A stretch of DNA of 64,000 bases from Gemella sanguinis ATCC 700632 (GTDB lineage: Bacteria > Bacillota > Bacilli > Staphylococcales > Gemellaceae), in the NCBI RefSeq assembly GCF_000701685.1, contig NZ_JNJO01000002.1:124001-188000 (forward strand), given 5' to 3'. Shown here piece by piece: positions 45,358-52,763 of this stretch. Under the pieces are notes generated by a model that was given only the letters and a program-made list of their open reading frames with translations, made no database searches and had not been told where the DNA came from. A program made the translations under genes and the position numbers. The stretch's first letter is position 1, and the number at the start of each line of letters is the position of its first letter.

Positions 45358-46251
45358 ATGAATAACTCTATTTTTGAAAAGTTAAAAAAAGCTGAACACG
45401 GTGCAAGACTTAGTATATTCTCATACCTACTGCTTACACTTTTAAAATTGGGGGCTGGTTTTTTCTTCCGTTCTTCTGCATTAGTCGCAGATGGAATAAA
45501 TAACGCAACTGACGTTATTTCATCCATTTGTGTTCTTATTGGATTAAAAATTTCAAGAAAGCCTGCGGATGAAGACCATCTTTACGGACATTTCCGCGCA
45601 GAATTAATTTCAACATTAATAGCTTCATTTATTATGCTTTATGCTGGTATTGAAGTAGTAATATATGCAGTAAAAAAAATTATAACTAAAAGCTATGAAC
45701 AACCTAGTATGTTATCTGCAGTTACAGCTGTTGTTGCTAGTATAATTATGTTTTCTGTGTACTTTTATAATATTAGACTGGCAAATAAGCTTGGAAGCAA
45801 GTCTTTAAAAGCAGCTGCTTTAGATAACCTAAGTGATGCTTATGTATCAATTGGTACACTAGTTGGTATTATCGCAACATATATAGGTATACCTATCGCT
45901 GACTCAATAGTCGCTATATTAGTAGGTTGCTTAATTATCTATACAGCAATAAGTATTTTTAAAGAATCTACTCATATACTAACAGATGGTGTTGATGCTG
46001 AAGTTATTGAGAAGGTTGAGTCTATCGTTAAAGACTTAGAGGGTGTTATTTCTATCGTTGATATAAAAGGACGAACTCATGGTTTATTATACTTTATTGA
46101 TATTACAATAACAGTTAATCCGGAATTAAATGTTAAACAAAGTCACGATATAACTATAAAAATAGAAAAAGCACTCGCTCGTGAGTTTTATTACTGTGAA
46201 ACTTTAGTTCATTTAGAACCACATGGCATTAATTGTCATCCAAATCATTAA
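45358..46251 (+). CDS. Cation diffusion facilitator (CDF) metal exporter
   Basis: Exports divalent metal (zinc, manganese, cobalt or cadmium) in exchange for protons. 297 residues: six membrane helices (about 1-200) and a cytoplasmic dimer domain. The site in helix 2 reads VADGINNATDV (Asp, Asn, Asp), and ADEDHLYGHFRAELIS follows. The helix 5 site is LDNLSDAYVSIG. This DxxxN/NxxxD pattern occurs in manganese-type CDF proteins (MntE), but the substrate is not proven. It is a single gene with its own promoter and terminator. Confidence 0.92.
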   Translation: MNNSIFEKLKKAEHGARLSIFSYLLLTLLKLGAGFFFRSSALVADGINNATDVISSICVLIGLKISRKPADEDHLYGHFRAELISTLIASFIMLYAGIEVVIYAVKKIITKSYEQPSMLSAVTAVVASIIMFSVYFYNIRLANKLGSKSLKAAALDNLSDAYVSIGTLVGIIATYIGIPIADSIVAILVGCLIIYTAISIFKESTHILTDGVDAEVIEKVESIVKDLEGVISIVDIKGRTHGLLYFIDITITVNPELNVKQSHDITIKIEKALAREFYYCETLVHLEPHGINCHPNH

Positions 46252-46252
46252 A

Positions 46253-46303
46253 AACAATCTTTTTATTCTTTCCTATTTTAATAGCAAGATATTTAAGATT
46301 GTT
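46253..46303 (+). terminator. Terminator of the CDF gene
   Basis: AACAATCTT / AAGATTGTT stem with a long loop, then a T run. Confidence 0.7.
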
Positions 46304-46343
46304 TTTTATTATGTTTAATAAAAAACTATAACGACAGCATTTG

Positions 46344-46372
46344 TTTGACAAATAATAATGCTAAAAGTATAA
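46344..46372 (+). promoter_or_regulatory. Promoter of the mevalonate operon
   Basis: Full consensus: -35 TTGACA (46344-46349), 17 bases, -10 TATAAT (46367-46372). A small hairpin (GATACTA / TAGTATC, 46391-46410) lies in the leader. Confidence 0.85.
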
Positions 46373-46475
46373 TTATTGTACATATAAAAAGATACTAATT
46401 ATATAGTATCAAGCGTAAAATAATTTGAAAATTTGATTAAAAATAAAGTTGAAATTCTAAAATAAGAGGATTATT

Positions 46476-47288
46476 ATGACACATGCTAAAGCAATATTTT
46501 TTGGTGAACATGCAGTAGTCTATGGACATGAGGGAATTACTATTCCTTTACCAGAGATGAAAATAGATGTTACACTTGAAAATACTAATGAAATTCAGCA
46601 CAGAGATGATATTTTAGCGTATATCGCAGATACCTGTGAAATTGATAGTAAGACAAAAATTAATATTAATAGTACCATTCCAGTTGGAAGAGGATTAGGT
46701 TCATCAGCTGCTCTTAGCATAGCTATTGCTCGTGCTAAAGGTATAACAAAAGCAAAAATAAGAAAAATCGCTGATAAATGTGAAAAGTTTATTCACGGGA
46801 ACCCTAGTGGAATAGATGTAAATCAAGTACTTAGCGATACTCCCCTTCTTTTTTCTAAAGAACACGGAGCAAAAAAACTACCTTTTTCTCTCAATAGTTA
46901 CTTATTAATTATTGATACTGGGGTTGTAGGTATTACAAAACATACTTTAGAACACGTAAAAGATAATTTAAAAACTTACAAACCATATATTGATGAACTA
47001 GGAAGTATTACTAAAAAAGTAATCAAACCTTTAAAAGAGAAAAATATAGACCTTATTGGAGAATATATGTACAAAGCACATTCGCTACTTAAAAAAATTG
47101 GTGTTAGCCATGAGAAAAATGACGAAGTTGTAGAGTTGTGTAAAAATAACAATGCTAAAGGCGCTAAGCTAACTGGTGGTGGCGCTGGTGGATGTTGCAT
47201 TTGCCTATGTGATACTAAAGAAAATGCATTAAAAATTCAAGATGAACTAAAAGAGAAAGGATATTTATCATGGATGGTTACAGTTTAG
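46476..47288 (+). CDS. mvk: Mevalonate kinase
   Basis: Phosphorylates mevalonate in isoprenoid synthesis. A GHMP kinase of 270 residues, shorter than the common 290-310. It starts HAKAIFFGEHAVVYG (substrate site), has the ATP loop IPVGRGLGSSAALSIAIARA (about 67-86), HGNPSGIDVNQ (about 108-118), and the C-terminal KLTGGGAGGCCICL. It is first of four mevalonate genes and overlaps the next by 19 bases. Confidence 0.94.
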   Translation: MTHAKAIFFGEHAVVYGHEGITIPLPEMKIDVTLENTNEIQHRDDILAYIADTCEIDSKTKININSTIPVGRGLGSSAALSIAIARAKGITKAKIRKIADKCEKFIHGNPSGIDVNQVLSDTPLLFSKEHGAKKLPFSLNSYLLIIDTGVVGITKHTLEHVKDNLKTYKPYIDELGSITKKVIKPLKEKNIDLIGEYMYKAHSLLKKIGVSHEKNDEVVELCKNNNAKGAKLTGGGAGGCCICLCDTKENALKIQDELKEKGYLSWMVTV

Positions 47289-48181
47289 GTTATGCTAATA
47301 TAGCCTTAGTTAAGTATTGGGGAAAGAAGTCTAAAGACCCTGTTCTACCGTATAACCCTAATATTTCTTTAAGATTAGATAATTTATTATCAAAAACAAA
47401 AATTGAAAAAAGCTTATCAAATGAAGATGAATTCTATATTAACGATGAAAAACAAGGACCTGAAGAAGTAAACAAAATGATTAAATTTATTTCTAAATTT
47501 ACTCCTGTTGATAGAGAAAAAATTTGCATTAAAAGCTATAATACTGTGCCAACTGCAGCCGGACTTTCATCTAGTTCTAGCGGTACAATGGCATTAGTTT
47601 TAGCCTGTAATGAATATTTTAAATTAAATAAATCAACTCAAGAAATGGTAGAAATCGCAAAAGAAGGTTCTGGTTCTTCTTGTAGAAGTTTTTATAAACT
47701 TGCTGCATGGCTAGAAGATGGTAGCGTAGAAGAACTTTCTTGCAAACTAGATTTTGGTATGATGGTTCTTGTAGTAAACGAAGATAGAAAGAAAATTTCA
47801 AGTCGTGTAGCAATGGAACAATGTGTACAAACATCAACAACATTCGCTTCTTGGGTAGAAAAAGCAAAGAAAGATTTTGTTTTAATGAAAGAAGCACTTA
47901 AAGAAGCGGACTTTGAGAAAATAGGAGAAATAACAGAAAGTAATGCATTAGCTATGCATGAAACAACAACTACATCTTCTCCAAGTTTTACATTTTTAAC
48001 TGAAGAAAGTCACCGTGCAATGGACATAGTTAAACAACTTCGTTCACAAGGTTATAAATGCTACTTCACTATGGATGCCGGACCAAATGTTAAAGTATTA
48101 TATTTAAAAGAAGATCAAGAAAAACTATATGAGGAAATTTCAAAACTATGGAACAAAAAAATAATATTGTGCATGGAGTAG
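47270..48181 (+). CDS. mvaD: Diphosphomevalonate decarboxylase
   Basis: Converts mevalonate diphosphate to isopentenyl diphosphate with ATP. 303 residues. It starts SLGYANIALVKYWGKKSKD, with NPNISLRLD and the ATP loop PTAAGLSSSSSGTMALV. The C-terminal GPNVKVLYL matches the family (YTFDAGPN usually; here FTMDAGPN). The start is inside the end of mvk and the end is inside the start of mvaK2 (34 bases), so all three are translationally coupled. Confidence 0.95.
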   Translation: MDGYSLGYANIALVKYWGKKSKDPVLPYNPNISLRLDNLLSKTKIEKSLSNEDEFYINDEKQGPEEVNKMIKFISKFTPVDREKICIKSYNTVPTAAGLSSSSSGTMALVLACNEYFKLNKSTQEMVEIAKEGSGSSCRSFYKLAAWLEDGSVEELSCKLDFGMMVLVVNEDRKKISSRVAMEQCVQTSTTFASWVEKAKKDFVLMKEALKEADFEKIGEITESNALAMHETTTTSSPSFTFLTEESHRAMDIVKQLRSQGYKCYFTMDAGPNVKVLYLKEDQEKLYEEISKLWNKKIILCME

Positions 48182-49137
48182 CTTTTGGAAAGTTATACCT
48201 TGCAGGTGAATATGCTATATTAGAAGACTATTCTAAAGCACTTCTTACTAGCGTTCCACAAAAAATAGTTACTACCGTAGAACCTAGTGAGAAAACTACT
48301 ATTTTTGATACACTACACAATATTACTGTTGATCTTTATGAAGATAATAAGAACTTTACTATGATTCAACAATTTATTATATTTTTAAATAAGTATACAA
48401 ATAGTAAAAAAACTTATTCTATAAAAATATATAATGAATTACATAGTAATAATAAAAAATATGGCTTAGGTTCTTCTGGAGCAGTTTTAGTTTCAATCGC
48501 CAAAGCTATTTTAACTTTTAAAAAAATTCCTTTCGATAACGAAACTATTTTTAAACTTGTTACATTATACAATTTAACTCATAATATTAGTGGATCAATG
48601 GGTGATGTTGCAGCTTCTTTAAATGAAGGACTTACTTTCTATCAAAAGTTTAATGCTAGTAAACTTAATCATATTATCGGAAGTAAAGACGATATTAAAG
48701 AAATAATAAACTCTCCTTGGGACGGATTAACAATTAAACCTATTTATCCTAAAGCAAAGATTACTATTTTTGCAAGATGGACTGGAGAAGTTGTAGATAC
48801 CAAAGAACATGTTAAGCTTTGGAAAGAGAATAAAGAAAATTATTCTACCGAGTACGTTACCTTCGTTAACACTTCTAATAAACTAGTTGAACAACTAGTA
48901 GATGAACTTGAAAGTGGAAATGAATCGTTTGTATTAAATACGATAAACAAACTTCGTGAAAATCTTCACTATTTAGAAAGTTTCTCTAATATACCAATGG
49001 AAACAGCAACTATGAAAAATTATATAGCTAGCTACCCTGCTGGAAAACAAAGCGGCTCTGGTAGTGGAGATATTGTTTTAGGTTTCAATAGAAGTAACGA
49101 TAACTTCCAACTACAACTTAATTTAGAACAATTATAA
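48148..49137 (+). CDS. mvaK2: Phosphomevalonate kinase
   Basis: Phosphorylates mevalonate 5-phosphate. A GHMP kinase of 329 residues. The start has VAFGKLYLAGEYAILEDYSK, the ATP loop KKYGLGSSGAVLVSIAKAIL (about 107-126), and the substrate-binding NISGSMGDVAASLNEGL. The end has AGKQSGSGSGDIVLGF. The overlap with mvaD is 34 bases. It is the third gene of the operon. Confidence 0.95.
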   Translation: MEQKNNIVHGVAFGKLYLAGEYAILEDYSKALLTSVPQKIVTTVEPSEKTTIFDTLHNITVDLYEDNKNFTMIQQFIIFLNKYTNSKKTYSIKIYNELHSNNKKYGLGSSGAVLVSIAKAILTFKKIPFDNETIFKLVTLYNLTHNISGSMGDVAASLNEGLTFYQKFNASKLNHIIGSKDDIKEIINSPWDGLTIKPIYPKAKITIFARWTGEVVDTKEHVKLWKENKENYSTEYVTFVNTSNKLVEQLVDELESGNESFVLNTINKLRENLHYLESFSNIPMETATMKNYIASYPAGKQSGSGSGDIVLGFNRSNDNFQLQLNLEQL

Positions 49138-49161
49138 CTTAGAAAACATGAAAGGATAGAC

Positions 49162-50115
49162 ATGAGAAAAAAAGATCATATACGTCTAGCTCTTGCTGAC
49201 AAAACGACTTTAACAAGTTTAGATGCATACGCTATTGACTACAATAGTGTGCCACGTTTTGGACTGGATAATCTAGATACATCTACTACTATTTGCAATA
49301 AAAAATGGCAATTTCCTTTCTTTATCAACGCGATAACTGCCGGTGGTGAAGAATGTAATAAAATAAATCAGGATTTTATGGAAGTTAGTAAAGCTTGTGG
49401 AATAGAATTTTTCCCAGGTTCATACTCTCCTGCTTTAAAAGATAAAAATGATGAAGCGGAATATCCAAAAGGATATTCAATAAATCTTGGTCTTGATAAA
49501 GATCCTAATCTTATTTTAGATGCTATTGAAAAGACAAAAGCTCAATACATTCAACTTCATACAAATCCACTTCAAGAGATTGTAATGCCTGAAGGTGACC
49601 ATAATTTTGAATCATGGCTTTCTACACTGACTGAAGTTAGTAAAAAGTCTCCTATTCCAGTTATTCTAAAAGAAACTGGATTTGGGATGAATGAAGAAAC
49701 AATTAAATTAGCCATCGACCTAAATCTAGCTGCCGTTGATGTCAGCGGTATGGGTGGAACTAATTTTGCCCGTATAGAAAATGGTAGAAGAGAAGATAAA
49801 TCTACATATCTAGAAAATATCGGCTATACTACAGCAGAAAGTTTAGAATTCGCCGCACCATATAGAGATAAAATAGATATTATCGCAAGTGGAGGAATTC
49901 GTAATCCACTTGATGTAGTAAAATGCTTAGCATTAGGTGCAAAAGCAGTTGGAGTTTCTAAGACCTTCTTAGAAATTCTTGTTAATGATGGTAAAGAAGC
50001 ATTAATAGATGAAATAGAAAAATGGAAAAAAGAATTAAAATTTTTAATGATTCTTATGAATGCTAAAAACATAGATGAACTATATGGAAAAATAAGAAAA
50101 ATAGATAATATATAA
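49162..50115 (+). CDS. fni: Type 2 isopentenyl-diphosphate delta-isomerase
   Basis: An FMN- and NADPH-dependent enzyme isomerising IPP to DMAPP. 317 residues (somewhat below the usual 330-350). It has RKKDHIRLAL at the start, a flavin-binding beta-barrel with FFINAITAGGEECNKI, QLHTNPLQEIVMPEGD (metal/substrate site), VILKETGFGMNEET, VDVSGMGGTNFARIEN and IASGGIRNPLDVVKCLALGA. It follows mvaK2 by 24 bases and ends the operon at a terminator. An HMG-CoA synthase or reductase is not in the window. Confidence 0.95.
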   Translation: MRKKDHIRLALADKTTLTSLDAYAIDYNSVPRFGLDNLDTSTTICNKKWQFPFFINAITAGGEECNKINQDFMEVSKACGIEFFPGSYSPALKDKNDEAEYPKGYSINLGLDKDPNLILDAIEKTKAQYIQLHTNPLQEIVMPEGDHNFESWLSTLTEVSKKSPIPVILKETGFGMNEETIKLAIDLNLAAVDVSGMGGTNFARIENGRREDKSTYLENIGYTTAESLEFAAPYRDKIDIIASGGIRNPLDVVKCLALGAKAVGVSKTFLEILVNDGKEALIDEIEKWKKELKFLMILMNAKNIDELYGKIRKIDNI

Positions 50116-50116
50116 A

Positions 50117-50167
50117 ATAAAACCAGAATCGGTTCTATAGTTAGTATAGAACTAATTCTGGTTTATT
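50117..50167 (+). terminator. Terminator after fni
   Basis: AATAAAACCAGAAT / ATTCTGGTTTATT with inner GGTTCTATA / TATAGAAC. It works on both strands and overlaps the stop of the small minus-strand gene. Confidence 0.8.
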
Positions 50168-50315
50168 TATTTTCCTCTAATGTCGCTATTCTTTCAATTG
50201 CTTTTTTCAAATCATCTTTCATCTCATTAATTTGAGTTTTATTTTTTTGATTTTCCGCAATTAAATACCAACAAGAAATTAATAACATTACATTTAAACA
50301 GATTATCGCAAACAT
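50163..50315 (-). CDS. Small membrane-anchored coiled-coil peptide
   Basis: 50 residues, start ATG behind AGGAG, stop inside the fni terminator. One membrane helix (about 2-19, FAIICLNVMLLISCWYLI) is followed by a charged helix with heptad character (INEMKDDLKKAIERIATLEE). I do not recognise the family; bitopic peptides of this type are common in low-GC Gram-positives and are usually uncharacterised. The good ribosome site and complete reading frame support a real gene; a promoter is not obvious. It lies between fni (convergent) and rpsU. Confidence 0.65.
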   Translation of the reverse strand: MFAIICLNVMLLISCWYLIAENQKNKTQINEMKDDLKKAIERIATLEENK

Positions 50316-50375
50316 AGTCTCTCCTAATAGATTTTATTTAAATAAGAATATCATATTTAAATTAATATTACAACC

Positions 50376-50410
50376 ATAAAAAAAACCTCATCAAGTGACG
50401 AGGTTTTAAT
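50376..50410 (-). terminator. Terminator after rpsU
   Basis: AAAACCTC / GAGGTTTT stem with loop ATCAAGTGAC region, then seven T on the minus strand. Confidence 0.85.
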
Positions 50411-50481
50411 TTTCTTAAATAAATCTAAAAAGAGGGAAAATTTTAGATTTTATTAATCAATTGTGTATTAATTACCAATTA

Positions 50482-50655
50482 TTAATATTTACGTTTTCTA
50501 GCCGCTTCAGATTTTTTCTTACGACGAACGCTTGGTTTTTCATAAAATTCGCGTTTACGAACTTCTTGGATAGTTCCATTTTTAGAAACAGCACGTTTGA
50601 AACGACGTAGTGCATCTTCTAATGTTTCATTTTTACGAACTACAGTTTTTGACAT
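50482..50655 (-). CDS. rpsU: 30S ribosomal protein S21
   Basis: 57 residues. It has [20 protein letters not shown] at the start, then [20 protein letters not shown] and the Lys/Arg-rich end [10 protein letters not shown]. The start is behind GGAGGGAGGG. S21 is small-subunit protein needed for translation initiation. It is a single gene with a consensus promoter and terminator. Confidence 0.96.
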   Translation of the reverse strand: MSKTVVRKNETLEDALRRFKRAVSKNGTIQEVRKREFYEKPSVRRKKKSEAARKRKY

Positions 50656-50933
50656 TGGATTTCCCTCCCTCCGATACTACAAAATCTAAATTAATATTGA
50701 TTAAATGCTTATAAACAAAATAAATACAAAACATTTAATACTGTTTAAATTGTCCTGTGAACAATCTACTTACATATTGTATTATATTATCTAGTACTTG
50801 TCAACCTATATAAATAATTTATTATTACTTTTTGGGATTTTATTAAAGTATTCTCTTTATTTGATAATACTATAGAACGTTTAAAGTTATAGTAAACAAC
50901 TTTTTACATTAAGTATAAATTATTGTTTGAAAA
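50656..50933. other. rpsU upstream region
   Basis: About 280 AT-rich bases holding the rpsU promoter; no gene is seen. Confidence 0.6.
50776..50804 (-). promoter_or_regulatory. Promoter of rpsU
   Basis: Minus strand -35 TTGACA (50799-50804), 17 bases, -10 TACAAT (50776-50781). Confidence 0.8.
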
Positions 50934-51836
50934 TTAATTATTTTCTAACCATTCATTAAATTCTTCTATAAATTTAGCATAACTAGCTTTATTTTGGAAA
51001 CTTGGTATTTGCGCTAAAAATACTTGATTTGGTAATCTAGTTTGACCTTTTTTAGTAATTAATATAATAGCCTTTTGTTGAGATGCATTTTTAAACATCT
51101 CATCAGGTAAAGTAATGACCGCATTTAGATTAATATCTTCTTCTAAATACTTCTTAAAGTTATCTTCTAACTCAAGTACTTTTTTAGGTATTACTAATAT
51201 TCCTACCCCATTCTCATCAAGATAATTTGCTGCTTGCTCAATAAATAACAATGCATTTAAACTATATCCATCCGTACTGCATAGTTTGTAGTTTAAACTA
51301 TTATCTTCATCAGCATAATACCCAAAAGGAACATCACTAATTACTATATCTTGTTTTTTAATATTTAATGGCTTAAGAGCATCTTGGTTAATTATTCCAA
51401 CATTTGTTTCTAATAAATTAAAAATATTTTGTTGTAATCTCACATAATTGCTATCGACATCAACAGAAGTTATCTCTTTTTCACCTTTTACTAATGCAGC
51501 AATATTAATTAATAAACTACCACTTCCACTAGCTAAATCAGTTATAGAAACTTTCTTATCTCCATAGATACATTCTATTAAGTGACTTATATACATTGTA
51601 ATCACTTCAGGAGTAATATCATAGCTTGGATTATTTAATTCTTTTAAAGCTTTCAACAGCAGGAATTGATAAACTTTTCTAATTGTTTCTTTATCATAGT
51701 TATCTACTATATCAAAATAATCATCATCGTTTTCTAATGTTAAATACTTTATTAATCCTTCGAAATATAAACCTTCACCTTTTATTTTTTCTACTTCTTT
51801 ATCTATTTTAAAAAATAATTTCTCTAAATCTGACAT
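50934..51836 (-). CDS. ytxK: YtxK-family SAM-dependent methyltransferase-like protein
   Basis: 300 residues. A helical N-terminal part is followed by an N6-adenine methylase-like fold: SITDLASGSGSLLINIAALV (SAM site, about 98-117), and VISDVPFGYYADED in the place of the catalytic NPPY. That variant (D-x-P-x-GYY) is characteristic of the widespread YtxK proteins, which are not restriction-linked. I assign it to that family on this basis. The real substrate is unknown. It starts eight bases after the endonuclease stop and uses a GAGGAAC ribosome site overlapping it, so it is read with the restriction operon. Confidence 0.8.
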   Translation of the reverse strand: MSDLEKLFFKIDKEVEKIKGEGLYFEGLIKYLTLENDDDYFDIVDNYDKETIRKVYQFLLLKALKELNNPSYDITPEVITMYISHLIECIYGDKKVSITDLASGSGSLLINIAALVKGEKEITSVDVDSNYVRLQQNIFNLLETNVGIINQDALKPLNIKKQDIVISDVPFGYYADEDNSLNYKLCSTDGYSLNALLFIEQAANYLDENGVGILVIPKKVLELEDNFKKYLEEDINLNAVITLPDEMFKNASQQKAIILITKKGQTRLPNQVFLAQIPSFQNKASYAKFIEEFNEWLENN

Positions 51837-51844
51837 AGTTCCTC

Positions 51845-52750
51845 CTATTTAAATAATTCAAATAAATATCCCTTTTTTAACATCTCCAAGTTGAAAATAT
51901 TATCAATTTGGCTAAATGCTTCTGACAACGGAAGTCTTGCTGTATGCCATCCTTGTCCATCAGTTACCCAAGAAAAAATAACATTATCATTTGCAGTTTG
52001 TATTAATTTATTTAATTCTGCAAACTCACCTGATACAGACTTTAATTTACTTCCACCACCACCATAATAGTTTGTTTCAACAAGCCATACTTTATGTTTT
52101 TCCCCTGAATATACTGCAATATCAAAACGTCGTTCAGATTTATCTACTGGGACTTCTATACCCCAAGAGTTTTTTATAAATTTCGCTGTGGCTTGAGCTT
52201 TATAGGATAATCCATATTCCTCGCATACTATTTTTACATTACGTTCTAATATACTTTCCATAGTTGTGCCACTACGATTTTTTCGTGCATTACTATCTAA
52301 TCCAGCCTCTACCCCATATACATAATCAACCAAAGAACGGTTAGCATCTTTCTGTAAAAACTCTAGAAGTCCTGCTTCTTTCATAAAATCCACATATTTA
52401 TCTAATTGTTCAGTATCAATATTTTTAAAATCTAACTGATAAAAATTCATTATATCATCTTCATCAAAGAACAATATATCTAAAACTTTTTCTCTACTAG
52501 CTATTAAGCTAGGAATAGCCTTCAAGAGCTGCGGTTGCTTCTGAAATAGAACTAAAGCCTCATTATAAATATCTTCTTTTCCTATTAAATAATTTAAAGT
52601 ATGTAACTCTAATTCATATACTTTTGTTTCTCTTCTTACTTTATCCCAATTAACATAATATTCTGGTGTTCTATTGGTAACTGATAATGTAGAAAAGAAA
52701 TAATTTAATTTCTCCTCTATTGTACTGTCTAAATAATCTTTTAATATCAT
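51845..52750 (-). CDS. dpnB: DpnII/MboI-type restriction endonuclease (GATC)
   Basis: Cuts unmethylated GATC. 301 residues, close to R.DpnII. The family-specific block VWLVETNYYGGGGSKLKSVS (about 220-239) contains the catalytic Glu, and the segment ERRFDIAVYSGEKHKVWLVE supplies a D-x(n)-E-x-N form of the PD-(D/E)xK-like site. VTDGQGWHTARLPL closes the fold. The GATC specificity is supported by the two flanking methylases of matching type. It is the fourth gene of the operon, 13 bases after the 644-aa gene. Confidence 0.92.
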   Translation of the reverse strand: MILKDYLDSTIEEKLNYFFSTLSVTNRTPEYYVNWDKVRRETKVYELELHTLNYLIGKEDIYNEALVLFQKQPQLLKAIPSLIASREKVLDILFFDEDDIMNFYQLDFKNIDTEQLDKYVDFMKEAGLLEFLQKDANRSLVDYVYGVEAGLDSNARKNRSGTTMESILERNVKIVCEEYGLSYKAQATAKFIKNSWGIEVPVDKSERRFDIAVYSGEKHKVWLVETNYYGGGGSKLKSVSGEFAELNKLIQTANDNVIFSWVTDGQGWHTARLPLSEAFSQIDNIFNLEMLKKGYLFELFK

Positions 52751-52763
52751 TTCTTCTCTCCTT

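Noticed and set aside
50934-51836. ytxK as the third methylase of the restriction system
   Set aside because: Its catalytic motif is DVPFGYY, not NPPY, and its sequence fits the conserved YtxK family. DpnM and DpnA already give full protection.
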